A stretch of 14,525 nt of DNA from Acholeplasmataceae bacterium (lineage in GTDB: Bacteria; Bacillota_I; Bacilli_A; ML615J-28; CAG-698). Numbering within the stretch: the first letter of the stretch is position 1; the number at the start of each line of letters is the position of its first letter. Below the pieces are notes generated by a model. It saw nothing but the letters and a program-made list of their open reading frames with translations. It was not told the DNA's origin and searched no databases. Position numbers and translations under genes: made by a program. Where the stretch lies: positions 1 to 14,525 of the forward strand of contig DUNF01000094.1 in NCBI GenBank assembly GCA_012839485.1, given 5' to 3'. Shown here piece after piece: positions 1-7,586 of the stretch.

Positions 1-266
1 TATAACTCACCACTAGTTTTGATGATAAAGTAGTGTTTGTTTTTAATCTTTAGTTCCTTAATTTTCTTTTCTACAAACTTCGGTGCAGAAAAAGCATGGA
101 TAGGGTAACTGATTCCTATTAAATCATAGTCGTCCTTTAATTCTTTTACATTTTCTAAACGTAAAATATCAGTTTCAATATTTAGCTTTTGATATTCTTT
201 TTTTAGTTCATTACAAACATAAAATGAGTTGTTTGTTCCTGAAAATACTAAAAGTAGAACTTTCAT
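1..266 (-). CDS. Flavodoxin-like protein, EFR1-type (3' part outside the window)
   Basis: Only the first 88 codons are visible; the gene runs leftwards out of the window. The ATG is at 266-264 on the minus strand, with an AAGGTGAT Shine-Dalgarno just upstream (278-271). The protein starts MKVLLLVFSGTNNSFYV, a beta strand followed by an S-G-T-N-N-S phosphate-binding loop of the kind that holds FMN in flavodoxins. Further on, the segment GISYPIHAFSAP (about residues 50-61) and KTSGE near the cut resemble EFR1 proteins, which join a flavodoxin domain to a C-terminal 2x[4Fe-4S] ferredoxin domain. The ferredoxin part would lie outside the window, so a plain flavodoxin cannot be excluded. The likely role is low-potential electron transfer in the cytoplasm. 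It is transcribed away from lplA. Confidence 0.7.
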   Translation of the reverse strand, partial: MKVLLLVFSGTNNSFYVCNELKKEYQKLNIETDILRLENVKELKDDYDLIGISYPIHAFSAPKFVEKKIKELKIKNKHYFIIKTSGEL

Positions 267-284
267 AAGAATCACCTTAGCTTA

Positions 285-313
285 ATTATACGCTCTAATT
301 CTTAAAATAAACT
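285..313 (-). promoter_or_regulatory. Possible promoter of the flavodoxin-like gene
   Basis: On the minus strand a perfect TATAAT lies at 290-285, about 20 bases before the ATG. No good -35 box is seen at 16-18 bases; the best is a poor AGTTTA at 313-308. It lies back-to-back with the lplA promoter in a 99-base divergent region. Confidence 0.4.
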
Positions 314-319
314 TAGAAA

Positions 320-348
320 TTGAAAAACTTAAAGAAAGATTGTATAAT
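320..348 (+). promoter_or_regulatory. Promoter of lplA
   Basis: TTGAAA at 320-325 and a perfect TATAAT at 343-348 are separated by 17 bases, a SigA-type promoter. A start site about 7 bases after the -10 box would fall near 354-355, at the edge of the AAAGGAG Shine-Dalgarno (353-359). That leaves a leader of only about a dozen bases before the ATG at 366. Confidence 0.75.
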
Positions 349-365
349 ACTGAAAGGAGCAAATT

Positions 366-1343
366 ATGAAAGTAATTATTAATCAAAATACAGATCCTCA
401 CTTTAATTTAAGCGTTGAAGAATATATTATTAAAAACTACGATTTAGAAGAAGATATTATTATGCTTTGGCGTAATGATAAGACAGTCGTAATTGGAAGA
501 AATCAAAATCCTTACAATGAAGTTAATTTGGAGTATTTAAAGGCAAATGGTATTACTTTAGCAAGAAGGTTATCTGGTGGTGGTGCAGTTTATCATGATT
601 TAGGTAATTTAAACTACACGATTTTTACAAAAGAAAAAAACGCATTTAATAACTATAAAAAGTTTTGTATGGTAATTATTGAGACTTTGAAGTATTTTGG
701 AATAGAAGCGAATTTTGAGGGTAGAAATGACATTTATATTGATGGTGCGAAGTTTTCGGGTAATGCTCAGTATTTTTACCAAGATAAAATGTTTCACCAT
801 GGAACGATTCTTTTCGCAGTTGATTTAAATGTTTTATCAAAAGTATTAGTTTCAAAAGAAAAATATGAAGATAAAGCTGTTAAAAGCAATAAAAGCAAAG
901 TAGTTAATTTAAAAGAAATTAATAGTTCAATTACAATTGAAGCTGTTATAGATATTTTAATTACGAAAGTTTTAAAACTAAGAAAAAAAGATTTATATCT
1001 TTTAAATGAAAATGAATTAAAAGAAGTAGAAAAGATAAAGAACGAAAGATTTGGTCTTTGGGAGTGGAACTATGGTAAGAACTTTAGTTTTCAAAAGATA
1101 AAAAAAGCTAAGTTTAAAGGTGGAACAATTGAATTAACCTTTGAAGTTAAAAATGGTTTAATCAATAATGTTAAAGTTTATGGTGACTTTTTTGGGGTTA
1201 AGACTAATAGCGATTTAGAAGAGTTATTAATTAATAAACCTTATAATAAAGATTATATTGGTAAGTTATTTAGAGAAGAAAAGGTAGATAATTATTTTTA
1301 TTTAATTACTAGTAATGAGATAATTGATTTACTTTTTGAATAA
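366..1343 (+). CDS. lplA: Lipoate-protein ligase A
   Basis: This enzyme activates lipoate with ATP to lipoyl-AMP, releasing PPi, and attaches it to a lysine of lipoyl domains in 2-oxoacid dehydrogenases or the glycine cleavage H protein in the cytoplasm. At 325 residues it has the usual length. The family signature RRLSGGGAVYHDLGNLNYT is at residues 67-85, and GRNDIYIDGAKFSGNA (119-134) carries the catalytic Lys129. The roughly 80 C-terminal residues fit the accessory domain of full-length LplA, so this is not an octanoyltransferase lacking that domain. The ATG at 366 has AAAGGAG seven bases upstream. No lipoate synthase or E2 gene is in view, so scavenging of external lipoate is plausible but unproven. 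It has its own promoter and the next gene has another, so it is probably monocistronic. Confidence 0.93.
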   Translation: MKVIINQNTDPHFNLSVEEYIIKNYDLEEDIIMLWRNDKTVVIGRNQNPYNEVNLEYLKANGITLARRLSGGGAVYHDLGNLNYTIFTKEKNAFNNYKKFCMVIIETLKYFGIEANFEGRNDIYIDGAKFSGNAQYFYQDKMFHHGTILFAVDLNVLSKVLVSKEKYEDKAVKSNKSKVVNLKEINSSITIEAVIDILITKVLKLRKKDLYLLNENELKEVEKIKNERFGLWEWNYGKNFSFQKIKKAKFKGGTIELTFEVKNGLINNVKVYGDFFGVKTNSDLEELLINKPYNKDYIGKLFREEKVDNYFYLITSNEIIDLLFE

Positions 1344-1345
1344 TC

Positions 1346-1382
1346 TTGAAAAAAAGATGAAGATGTGATACACTTTTATCAC
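1346..1382 (+). promoter_or_regulatory. Promoter with overlapping inverted repeat, upstream of the CNNM/CBS gene
   Basis: TTGAAA (1346-1351) is followed after 17 bases by TACACT (1369-1374), with an extended TGA just before the -10 box. A 6-base inverted repeat, GTGATA (1365-1370) and TATCAC (1377-1382) with a 6-base spacer, covers the -10 region and the start site. It could be an operator or a chance hairpin. There is no T-tract, so it is not a convincing terminator for lplA. Confidence 0.5.
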
Positions 1383-1404
1383 CTAAAGAAAGGAAGATAG
1401 ATAA

Positions 1405-2733
1405 ATGGACATTTGGCTCCAGTTGATTTTATTAGTTATTTTAATATTTATTAATGGTTTTTTTGCAGCATCAGAAATGGCAATTGTTTCTTCAAACAGA
1501 TTAGTTATTGAAGAAGAAGCAGAAAAGGGGCGTAAAAAAGCTAAAACTTTATTAAAGCTCTTAGATGATGAATCGAAGTTTTTGTCGACAATTCAAGTAG
1601 TTATTACTTTAGCTGGAATGTTTTCAGCATCATCTGCAGCAGTTCAGCTTGCTGTACCAGTAGGTAAATTATTTGAAAAACTGGGAACAAGCGTTAATGC
1701 AGGTTATACAATTGCCATTGTAGTGTTGACTATTTTAGTTGCCTTCTTTAACTTAGTATTTGGTGAACTTGTTCCTAAAAGGGTAGCTTTAATTAAAAAA
1801 GAGAAACTTGCAATAGCAGTTGCTCCTGTAATTATGTTTTTTAAGGTAATCTTAACTCCTTTTGTATGGCTTTTATCTGGTACAACTAATTTAGTTTTAA
1901 GAATTTTTGGTTATAAGAGACATGAAGAAGAAGGCGAATTTACAAAAGAAGAAATGAAGAGATTGCTTAAAGCAGGTAAGGCTTCTGGATCATTAAGTGA
2001 TAATGAAAGTAAGATGATAGCTTCAGTATTCATGCTTGAACAATTTGATGCATCAGATATAATGACTCCAAGAAAGTTAGTTTATGCAATTGATGTTGAT
2101 GATGATATTAAGAAAATAATTGATGAATATATTGAAAATGGTTATTCAAGAGTTCCTGTTTATGAAAAGGATATTGATAATATTATTGGTATTTTGTATA
2201 ACAAAGACTTACTAAGAGCACTAAAGAAAAAAGGTAATCACAATATTAATTTAAAAGAGATTTTAAGACCAGTTTACTTTGTTTCTGAGACAATGAAAGC
2301 TGATAAGATGTTTCAAGAGATGCAACATAATCATAGTTATATTGCAATTGTAATTGATGAATTTGGTGGGTTTTCAGGAATCGTAACTTTAGAAGACTTA
2401 GTTGAAGAAATTGTTGGGAATATCTATGATGAAGATGATCAAAGTGATATTAGATTAGTAGCAGAAGACACATATCTTACAAAAGGTATTGTTCCTATTC
2501 AAGATATTAATCGTACATTGGATGTTGAGATTCCAATTTCAACTGATGACTCGTATGATTCTGTTGGTGGATTATTAATCTATTTGCTTGAAAGATTACC
2601 TAATGAAGAAGATAAAAATAAGACATTTGAGTTTGCTGGCCTAGAGTTTAAGATTATAGATGTTAAACAAAACACTGTAAATAAAGTTCAAATTAAGGTT
2701 TTAAAACAAGAAAATATAGAAGAGGAAGACTAA
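1405..2733 (+). CDS. CNNM/CBS/CorC-type membrane protein (HlyC/CorC family)
   Basis: The 442 residues show the standard order of this family. A DUF21/CNNM membrane domain comes first (about 1-170), with several hydrophobic segments, an early NGFFAASEMAIVSS motif (17-30) and GELVPKR (120-126). Two CBS domains follow, about 217-275 (IMTPR at 219-223) and 285-342 (IDEFGGFSGIVTLEDLVEEI). A CorC_HlyC domain covers about 352-433. CNNM proteins are linked to Mg2+ (or Na+/Mg2+) transport, with CBS domains that bind ATP-Mg. 'Hemolysin' is an old and probably misleading label. The exact ion cannot be told from sequence. The ATG is preceded by AAAGGA about ten bases upstream. It is a single-gene unit ending in a strong terminator that includes its stop codon. 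Confidence 0.88.
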   Translation: MDIWLQLILLVILIFINGFFAASEMAIVSSNRLVIEEEAEKGRKKAKTLLKLLDDESKFLSTIQVVITLAGMFSASSAAVQLAVPVGKLFEKLGTSVNAGYTIAIVVLTILVAFFNLVFGELVPKRVALIKKEKLAIAVAPVIMFFKVILTPFVWLLSGTTNLVLRIFGYKRHEEEGEFTKEEMKRLLKAGKASGSLSDNESKMIASVFMLEQFDASDIMTPRKLVYAIDVDDDIKKIIDEYIENGYSRVPVYEKDIDNIIGILYNKDLLRALKKKGNHNINLKEILRPVYFVSETMKADKMFQEMQHNHSYIAIVIDEFGGFSGIVTLEDLVEEIVGNIYDEDDQSDIRLVAEDTYLTKGIVPIQDINRTLDVEIPISTDDSYDSVGGLLIYLLERLPNEEDKNKTFEFAGLEFKIIDVKQNTVNKVQIKVLKQENIEEED

Positions 2734-2754
2734 CTAAAATGTTAGTCTTTTTTT
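2726..2754 (+). terminator. Intrinsic terminator after the CNNM/CBS gene
   Basis: A perfect 9-bp stem, AAGACTAAC (2726-2734) with GTTAGTCTT (2741-2749), has a 6-base loop and a run of seven T (2748-2754). The TAA stop codon (2731-2733) is inside the 5' arm. Confidence 0.9.
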
Positions 2755-2763
2755 ATTTTTTGC

Positions 2764-2792
2764 TTGATATCGTTTTCACAATTTGTTATAAT
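2764..2792 (+). promoter_or_regulatory. Promoter of hppA
   Basis: TTGATA (2764-2769), a 17-base spacer and TATAAT (2787-2792), with an extended -10 TGT directly before it. The leader is about 35 bases. Confidence 0.8.
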
Positions 2793-2833
2793 AGTGAGGA
2801 ATGTTATTCATTTAAGAAACGAGGTGAAGATTT

Positions 2834-5008
2834 ATGGATAGCACAACACTTTATATTGTTATTGCAACTATAGGAGTAGGTATTTTAGCCTTTATTGTTG
2901 CTTATTTTCTTTATCGTTGGGTTAAGAAATTACCTTCTGATAATGAAACAATTGAAAAAGTAGGAGGTCATATTAGGAGAGGAGCTAATACTTTCTTAAA
3001 AAGAGAGTATATGGTTCTTGCGATATTTGCAGGAATAGTAGCTTTACTTATTCTATTGTTCCTACCAGAACCTATTTGGGTAGGTGGTGCATTAGAGAAT
3101 GTACTAATGGCCGGATTTTATTTATTAGGTACATTATTATCAGCAATTGCCGGTAAGGTTGGAATTATGGTAGCTACAACAGCTAACGTAAAAACAGCAG
3201 AAGCAGCTAAAAGAGGAGGAATTACTCAAAGCTTCTTAGCTGGATTTAGAGGTGGATCTGTAATGGGTCTTGCCGTTGTTGCTACGTGTGTAATTGGTAT
3301 TTCAGCAATCTATGGTTTAACTACAGGAGTTGACTCATTAAATGATTTTACTGCAAGTACGATGTTAGGTTTTTCTTTCGGAGCAAGTTCTTTAGCTCTG
3401 TTTGCAAAGGCTGGTGGAGGAATCTTTACGAAAACAGCAGATATTTCTGCTGACTTAGTAGGTAAGGTTCAATACGGAATTCCAGAAGATGATCCACGTA
3501 ACCCTGCTGTTATCGCAGATAACGTAGGAGATAACGTTGGGGACGTTGCCGGAATGGGCGCTGACTTATTTGACTCAAACGTAGCAGCGATTGCAGCTGC
3601 CTTAGTTATAGCAATTAACTTAGATGATCCTGGTGTAAGAAATAACTTTATTCAAACAATTTTAGTATTCTCAGGTCTAGGATTATTATCAACAATCATC
3701 GGTATTTTATTTGCGAGAATGGGTAAACATGATAACCCAAGTAGAGCATTAAATATTGGTACTTATGTAACAACTGGATTATTTGCAGCATCTAGTGCTT
3801 TATGTACATGGCTTTTAGATTTTTCTTGGTATGTATGGGGAGCAGCTATTGTTGGTTTAGCAGTAGGTACAATTATTGGTATTGCAACTGACTATTATAC
3901 AAACGATGTTCACAAACCTGTCCAACAAACAGCTAAACTTTCTGAAGACGGACCAGCATTTACAATCCTTTCAGGTGTAAGTTATGGATTCTTATCTGTT
4001 CTACCTGCAATGATTGGTATTGCGATTGCCGCTGTTGCAAGTTTTATGCTTGTACAAAAAGCTGCACCTACTCATGAACTAGCAGGAACTTATGGAATGT
4101 TTGGTATTTCTATGGCTGCAGTAGGAATGTTATCAATTGTTGGTATTATTGTAAGTAATGATGCTTATGGTCCAATTGTAGATAATGCTAGGGGCTTAGC
4201 TGAAATGGGTGGATTTGGTGAAGAGATTGTCGAGATTACTGATAAACTTGACTCAGCAGGAAATACAGTTAAAGCAGTTACAAAAGGATTCTCAATTGGT
4301 GCTGCAGGATTAACTGTTGTATCTTTACTTGGTGCATTTATTAGTGAAGTAAACGAAAGAATCTTTAATGCAGGTTTAGGTGGATATTTTAACGCTTATG
4401 GTAATCCTGTAGTGCCATTTAAATACTTTAATATTACTGATCCAGTAGTATTCTTTGGTATTATTATTGGTGCAGCAGTACCAGCTGTATTTAGTGCATT
4501 ATTAATGATGGGTGTTAATAAAAATGCAAGTCGTATGGTAGCAGAAATTCATCGTCAATTTAATGAAATTGAAGGATTACTTGAAGGTAAACCAGGAGTT
4601 GAAGCTGAATACGATAAATGTATTGATATTGCAACTGTAGGCTCATTAAAAGAATTAATTCCAAGTGGATTATTTGCAATCATTACAACAATCCTAGTAG
4701 GTATTATTGGTGGTGTTAGTGCAATCGGTGGTTTCTTACTTGGTAACATTGTATCAGGATTACTATTATCATTATTTATGAGTAATGCTGGTGGATTATG
4801 GGATAATGCTAAGAAATATGTAGAAGCAGGAAACAATGGTGGTGTTGGCAGTGATGCTCATAAAGCAGCCGTAATTGGGGATACTGTAGGTGATCCATTC
4901 AAGGATACTGCAGGTCCATCAATTAACACACAAATTACAGTAGTAAGCTTAGTTGCATCAATTTGCTCAGGAATCTTCTTAAGCATTGGTGGATTAGGAT
5001 TATTCTAA
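2834..5008 (+). CDS. hppA: Membrane-bound proton-translocating pyrophosphatase, K+-independent type
   Basis: An integral membrane enzyme of 724 residues, normal for the family, that couples PPi hydrolysis to ion pumping out of the cytoplasm. It is rich in hydrophobic helices. The PPi/Mg-binding signature DNVGDNVGDVAGMGADLFD starts at Asp229, and the C-terminal acidic motif GDTVGDPFKDT is at 682-692. The segment that separates subtypes reads GNTVKAVTKG from Gly476. Lys480 and Thr483 match the K+-independent H+-pumping class, whereas K+-dependent and Na+-pumping members have Ala at the Lys position. The canonical second Thr of GNTT is Val479 here. ATG 2834 has GAGGTGA six bases upstream. It has its own extended -10 promoter and terminator. 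Likely role: energy recovery from biosynthetic PPi and removal of PPi. Confidence 0.95.
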   Translation: MDSTTLYIVIATIGVGILAFIVAYFLYRWVKKLPSDNETIEKVGGHIRRGANTFLKREYMVLAIFAGIVALLILLFLPEPIWVGGALENVLMAGFYLLGTLLSAIAGKVGIMVATTANVKTAEAAKRGGITQSFLAGFRGGSVMGLAVVATCVIGISAIYGLTTGVDSLNDFTASTMLGFSFGASSLALFAKAGGGIFTKTADISADLVGKVQYGIPEDDPRNPAVIADNVGDNVGDVAGMGADLFDSNVAAIAAALVIAINLDDPGVRNNFIQTILVFSGLGLLSTIIGILFARMGKHDNPSRALNIGTYVTTGLFAASSALCTWLLDFSWYVWGAAIVGLAVGTIIGIATDYYTNDVHKPVQQTAKLSEDGPAFTILSGVSYGFLSVLPAMIGIAIAAVASFMLVQKAAPTHELAGTYGMFGISMAAVGMLSIVGIIVSNDAYGPIVDNARGLAEMGGFGEEIVEITDKLDSAGNTVKAVTKGFSIGAAGLTVVSLLGAFISEVNERIFNAGLGGYFNAYGNPVVPFKYFNITDPVVFFGIIIGAAVPAVFSALLMMGVNKNASRMVAEIHRQFNEIEGLLEGKPGVEAEYDKCIDIATVGSLKELIPSGLFAIITTILVGIIGGVSAIGGFLLGNIVSGLLLSLFMSNAGGLWDNAKKYVEAGNNGGVGSDAHKAAVIGDTVGDPFKDTAGPSINTQITVVSLVASICSGIFLSIGGLGLF

Positions 5009-5017
5009 AAACAAATA

Positions 5018-5043
5018 AATTAAAAGCCCTTAGGGGCTTTTTT
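5018..5043 (+). terminator. Intrinsic terminator after hppA
   Basis: An 8-bp stem, AAAAGCCC (5022-5029) with GGGCTTTT (5034-5041), has a TTAG loop and six T (5038-5043). The flanking AATT (5018-5021) and TTAATT give some symmetry. The next gene reads the same way, so a bidirectional role is not needed. Confidence 0.9.
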
Positions 5044-5062
5044 AATTGTTATAAATTAGCAC

Positions 5063-5091
5063 TTGAAAAAGTAAGGATATTTTGTTATAAT
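5063..5091 (+). promoter_or_regulatory. Promoter of the Maf-like gene
   Basis: TTGAAA (5063-5068), a 17-base spacer and an extended TGTTATAAT (TATAAT at 5086-5091). The expected start near 5098 leaves a leader of about 14 bases, most of it the GGAGG site at 5102-5106. Confidence 0.8.
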
Positions 5092-5111
5092 TATAAGAGT
5101 TGGAGGAAGAT

Positions 5112-5666
5112 ATGAAGGAAATACTATTAGCATCAAGATCAAGAAGAAGAAAAGAAGTTATGGATTTTTCAGGTTTGAAAAGTCGAATTGTAGTTGCATT
5201 AGTAGATGATAAAGTAGAAAATGTTTCTCCTTTAGAAGAAGCACAAATCCTTGCAAAACGTAAATGTGATTATGTTCACAAACAATATCCAAACAATATC
5301 GTTATTGGCGTTGTTACTGTAGTTAATTTAGAGGGCAAATCTTTACCTAAACCAAAAGATGAAGAACACGCTAAAGAGATTTTAAAAAAGTTAAGTGGAA
5401 AAACTCATGAAGTTATTACTGCTTGTTATTTAAAATATAAAGATCAAGAAGAATATTTGGATGCTACAACTAAGGTAACTTTCGCAGAAATGAGCGATGA
5501 TGAAATCGAGTATTATGTAAATACAGGTGAGGTTTTTGATAAACCAGGTGCTTATAGTGCTAAGGGATTTGGTAGTCGTTATATTAAAAAAATAGATGGT
5601 GATATCTATAACACTTACGGACTACCAGTTTACCAAGTATACTCAGCTTTGAAAAAGCTATGGTAA
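5112..5666 (+). CDS. Maf-like protein with substituted active-site residues
   Basis: Active Maf proteins are cytoplasmic nucleotide pyrophosphatases that turn (d)NTPs into (d)NMP plus PPi. This 184-residue protein is clearly of that fold: LLASRSRRRKEV at the N-terminus, LAKRK (47-51), LPKPKDEEHAKEIL (78-91), LSGKTHEVIT (94-103) and DKPGAYSAKGFG (143-154). Compared from memory with B. subtilis Maf and E. coli YhdE, the Asp of the GADT motif is Val68 (GVVT), the Gln of GAYGIQG is Lys151 (GAYSAKG), and the Pro of SPRR is Arg11. Ser10, Arg12, Arg13, Lys51 and Lys80 are kept. The frame is intact, so it is not a decayed gene by length; it may have a changed substrate or a non-catalytic role. I chose ATG 5112 with GGAGG six bases upstream. 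An in-frame TTG at 5100 overlaps that Shine-Dalgarno and is unlikely to be used. Confidence 0.82.
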   Translation: MKEILLASRSRRRKEVMDFSGLKSRIVVALVDDKVENVSPLEEAQILAKRKCDYVHKQYPNNIVIGVVTVVNLEGKSLPKPKDEEHAKEILKKLSGKTHEVITACYLKYKDQEEYLDATTKVTFAEMSDDEIEYYVNTGEVFDKPGAYSAKGFGSRYIKKIDGDIYNTYGLPVYQVYSALKKLW

Positions 5667-5672
5667 TATTTG

Positions 5673-5704
5673 AGCCTTCTTTATTAAAAAAGAAGGCTTC
5701 TTTT
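5673..5704 (+). terminator. Intrinsic terminator after the Maf-like gene
   Basis: A 10-bp stem, AGCCTTCTTT (5673-5682) with AAAGAAGGCT (5689-5698), has a 6-base loop and an interrupted T-rich tail (TTCTTTT). Only 25 bases separate it from the next start codon. I see no good promoter in between, so the DUF1538 operon may depend on partial read-through or on a weak promoter around TTATAT (5703-5708). Confidence 0.8.
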
Positions 5705-5729
5705 ATATTGAAGAAAGGGGTTTTGAGAC

Positions 5730-7226
5730 TTGAAGAAATTAATTGGAGAAAAATTTAAAGATTCACTTTCTGCTGTTTTACCAGTATCAGTTATTGTTTT
5801 ACTTTTATTAGTAGGCTTTTTTAAGATTGATCTTGGTAATACGTTAATGTTTGTTTTTGCTGCTCTTTGTTTGATTATTGGAATAGCTATATATAATTTA
5901 GGGATTGATTTATCGTTATCTAGGGTTGGTGAGAAAATTGGTGCAGCAATTACTAAAAAACAAAAGATTTGGTTATTTGTATTCTTTGGTTTAATTTTAG
6001 GATTTTTAATTACAGTTGCTGAGCCTAATTTATCTGTTTTATCAGTGCAAACGGGGATTGATAGGTGGGTTTTAATTGTAAGTATTGGAATTGGAATTGG
6101 AGTATTTTTAGTAATTGCTTTATTAAGAATTGTATTTCAAGTTCCGATTAAATATATTTTACTTGGTGGTTATGGTGTTGTTTTTATTTTAGGAATCTTT
6201 TTGCCAGAGAAGTTTGTACCAATGGCCTTTGAGTCTGGTGGAGTAACAACTGGACCTTTAACTGTACCATTTATTATGGCAATTGGGGTTGGTGTTGCTT
6301 ATATTAGAGGAGATAAAGGATCACAAGATGATAACTTTGGTTTAATTGGAACAAGTTTAATTGGGGCAATTATCGCTGTTATGATTTTGGGTTTAATATA
6401 TAATAGTCAAGGTAAATTAGATGGCTTAACAGCTGAAGCATCAACATTACATGAAATTAATAGTGTAGATGATTTCTTTAGAATTGTTAGTAATGAAGCA
6501 TTAATTCATTTAAAAGAAGTTGCCTTAGCATTACTACCAATGTTATTACTTTATTTAATAATGCATTTGATCTTTTTTAAAGATGCGCCAAGAGTAGTAT
6601 TTGCGATTATTGGTGGGTTTATAGCAACTTATATCGGCTTAACGATTTTCCTAATTGGGGCTAATACAGGTTTTTTAGCTATTGGAGGATATTTAGGGTC
6701 TACCTTAGCAAATTATAATAAATGGTTATTACCACCTTTAGCATTAATCTTAGGAACTGTTATTGTTTTAGCTGAACCTTCAGTTTCAACATTAAAAAAT
6801 CAAGTAAGAGATGTTACTGATGGTGCTATTTCTAATAAAACATTAATGGCCTTTATTGCAATTGGTGTTGGAATATCTGTAAGTTTAGCGATGTTAAGAG
6901 CTGTAACTGGTATTTCGATTTGGTGGATTGTTATTCCTGCTTATGCAATTAGTTTAGGATTGACATTTGTTGTTCCAAAACTCTTTACTGCTATCGCTTT
7001 TGACTCAGGGGCAATTGTCTCAGGACCTTTAGCAGCTGCCTTTTTGCTCCCAATGGCAATAGGAGCAGCAACAGCTGTTGGGGGAGATGTCTTTACTGAT
7101 GCAATTGGAATTGTAGCTTTTGTAGCGATGGCACCGCCACTTTCGATTCAACTTTTAGGTTTAATCTACAAGTTCAAAGAAAGAGTTACACCAGTTGTAT
7201 ATCACGAGGAGATTATTTACTTTTAG
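5730..7226 (+). CDS. DUF1538 family integral membrane protein
   Basis: A very hydrophobic 498-residue protein with many predicted membrane helices and an internal duplication. The motif pair AEPNLSVL (97-104) and FESGGVTTGPL (168-178) in the first half recurs as AEPSVSTL (348-355) and FDSGAIVSGPL (424-434) in the second, an offset of about 250 residues. This is typical of DUF1538 proteins and of transporters with two related halves. The substrate is unknown to me; the conserved Glu and Asp within the repeats could be ion-binding. The start is TTG at 5730, supported by AAAGGGG ending nine bases upstream; the next in-frame Met is about 40 residues in and would lose the first hydrophobic segment. 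It lies directly before two P-II-like genes, and the SD of the first overlaps its TAG stop. This suggests a transporter or channel controlled by those proteins. Confidence 0.85.
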   Translation: MKKLIGEKFKDSLSAVLPVSVIVLLLLVGFFKIDLGNTLMFVFAALCLIIGIAIYNLGIDLSLSRVGEKIGAAITKKQKIWLFVFFGLILGFLITVAEPNLSVLSVQTGIDRWVLIVSIGIGIGVFLVIALLRIVFQVPIKYILLGGYGVVFILGIFLPEKFVPMAFESGGVTTGPLTVPFIMAIGVGVAYIRGDKGSQDDNFGLIGTSLIGAIIAVMILGLIYNSQGKLDGLTAEASTLHEINSVDDFFRIVSNEALIHLKEVALALLPMLLLYLIMHLIFFKDAPRVVFAIIGGFIATYIGLTIFLIGANTGFLAIGGYLGSTLANYNKWLLPPLALILGTVIVLAEPSVSTLKNQVRDVTDGAISNKTLMAFIAIGVGISVSLAMLRAVTGISIWWIVIPAYAISLGLTFVVPKLFTAIAFDSGAIVSGPLAAAFLLPMAIGAATAVGGDVFTDAIGIVAFVAMAPPLSIQLLGLIYKFKERVTPVVYHEEIIYF

Positions 7227-7235
7227 GGGGTATAT

Positions 7236-7586
7236 ATGGAAAAGCATAAATTAATGATATTAATTGTTAGTGATGAAGATGAAAAAAAAGCAGGTAAACT
7301 TATTAATAAAATAAGTCCATCGATGCAGTTTGTTCATATGGGTAAAGGAACAGCAGAGATTGCAGCTTTAGATGAACTTGGTGCCGGAAGGGCATCAAAG
7401 GCCGTGATATTTAGTGTAATTCCAGAATCTTTAGTAACTAAAGTTTTAGATTTATTAAATAAAAGGTTATATTTAGATGAACCTAATAGCGGAATTGTCT
7501 TTACAATTGATTTAACTGCTGTTAGTGGTTTAGGAGCTTTACAGTATTTAACTGGTAGGGAGGTAAAACAAAATGAAAAAAACTAA
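7236..7586 (+). CDS. P-II-like regulatory protein A
   Basis: A 116-residue protein. It starts with a beta strand (HKLMILIVSDED) and holds a Gly-rich stretch with HMGKGTAE at 34-41 and an alternating strand-helix pattern (KAVIFSVIPESLVTKVLDLL, 55-74), as in the ferredoxin-like fold of P-II/GlnB trimers. It lacks the classic T-loop with the uridylylated Tyr and the usual P-II signatures, so any ligand must be tested. The assignment rests partly on context: it sits between DUF1538 and a more recognisable P-II-like gene. AGGGGG (7225-7230) overlaps the DUF1538 stop codon, five bases before the ATG, indicating coupled translation. It overlaps the next gene by 14 bases in another frame. Likely role: one of two sensor subunits acting on the DUF1538 protein, possibly as a hetero-oligomer. 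Confidence 0.7.
   Translation: MEKHKLMILIVSDEDEKKAGKLINKISPSMQFVHMGKGTAEIAALDELGAGRASKAVIFSVIPESLVTKVLDLLNKRLYLDEPNSGIVFTIDLTAVSGLGALQYLTGREVKQNEKN

Noticed and set aside
267..365. Riboswitch or other RNA element upstream of lplA
   Set aside because: The predicted leader is only about a dozen bases, too short for a structured element.
609..800. Antisense open frame of 63 codons inside lplA
   Set aside because: Shadow of a clear gene on the other strand; no recognisable protein and no SD.
4555..4836. Antisense open frame of 93 codons inside hppA
   Set aside because: Lies opposite conserved pyrophosphatase sequence; composition looks like a mirrored membrane protein, not a real product.
5100..5111. 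In-frame TTG start giving the Maf-like protein four extra residues
   Set aside because: The TTG overlaps the GGAGG site itself and has no SD of its own; ATG 5112 is ideally spaced and gives the family's normal N-terminus.
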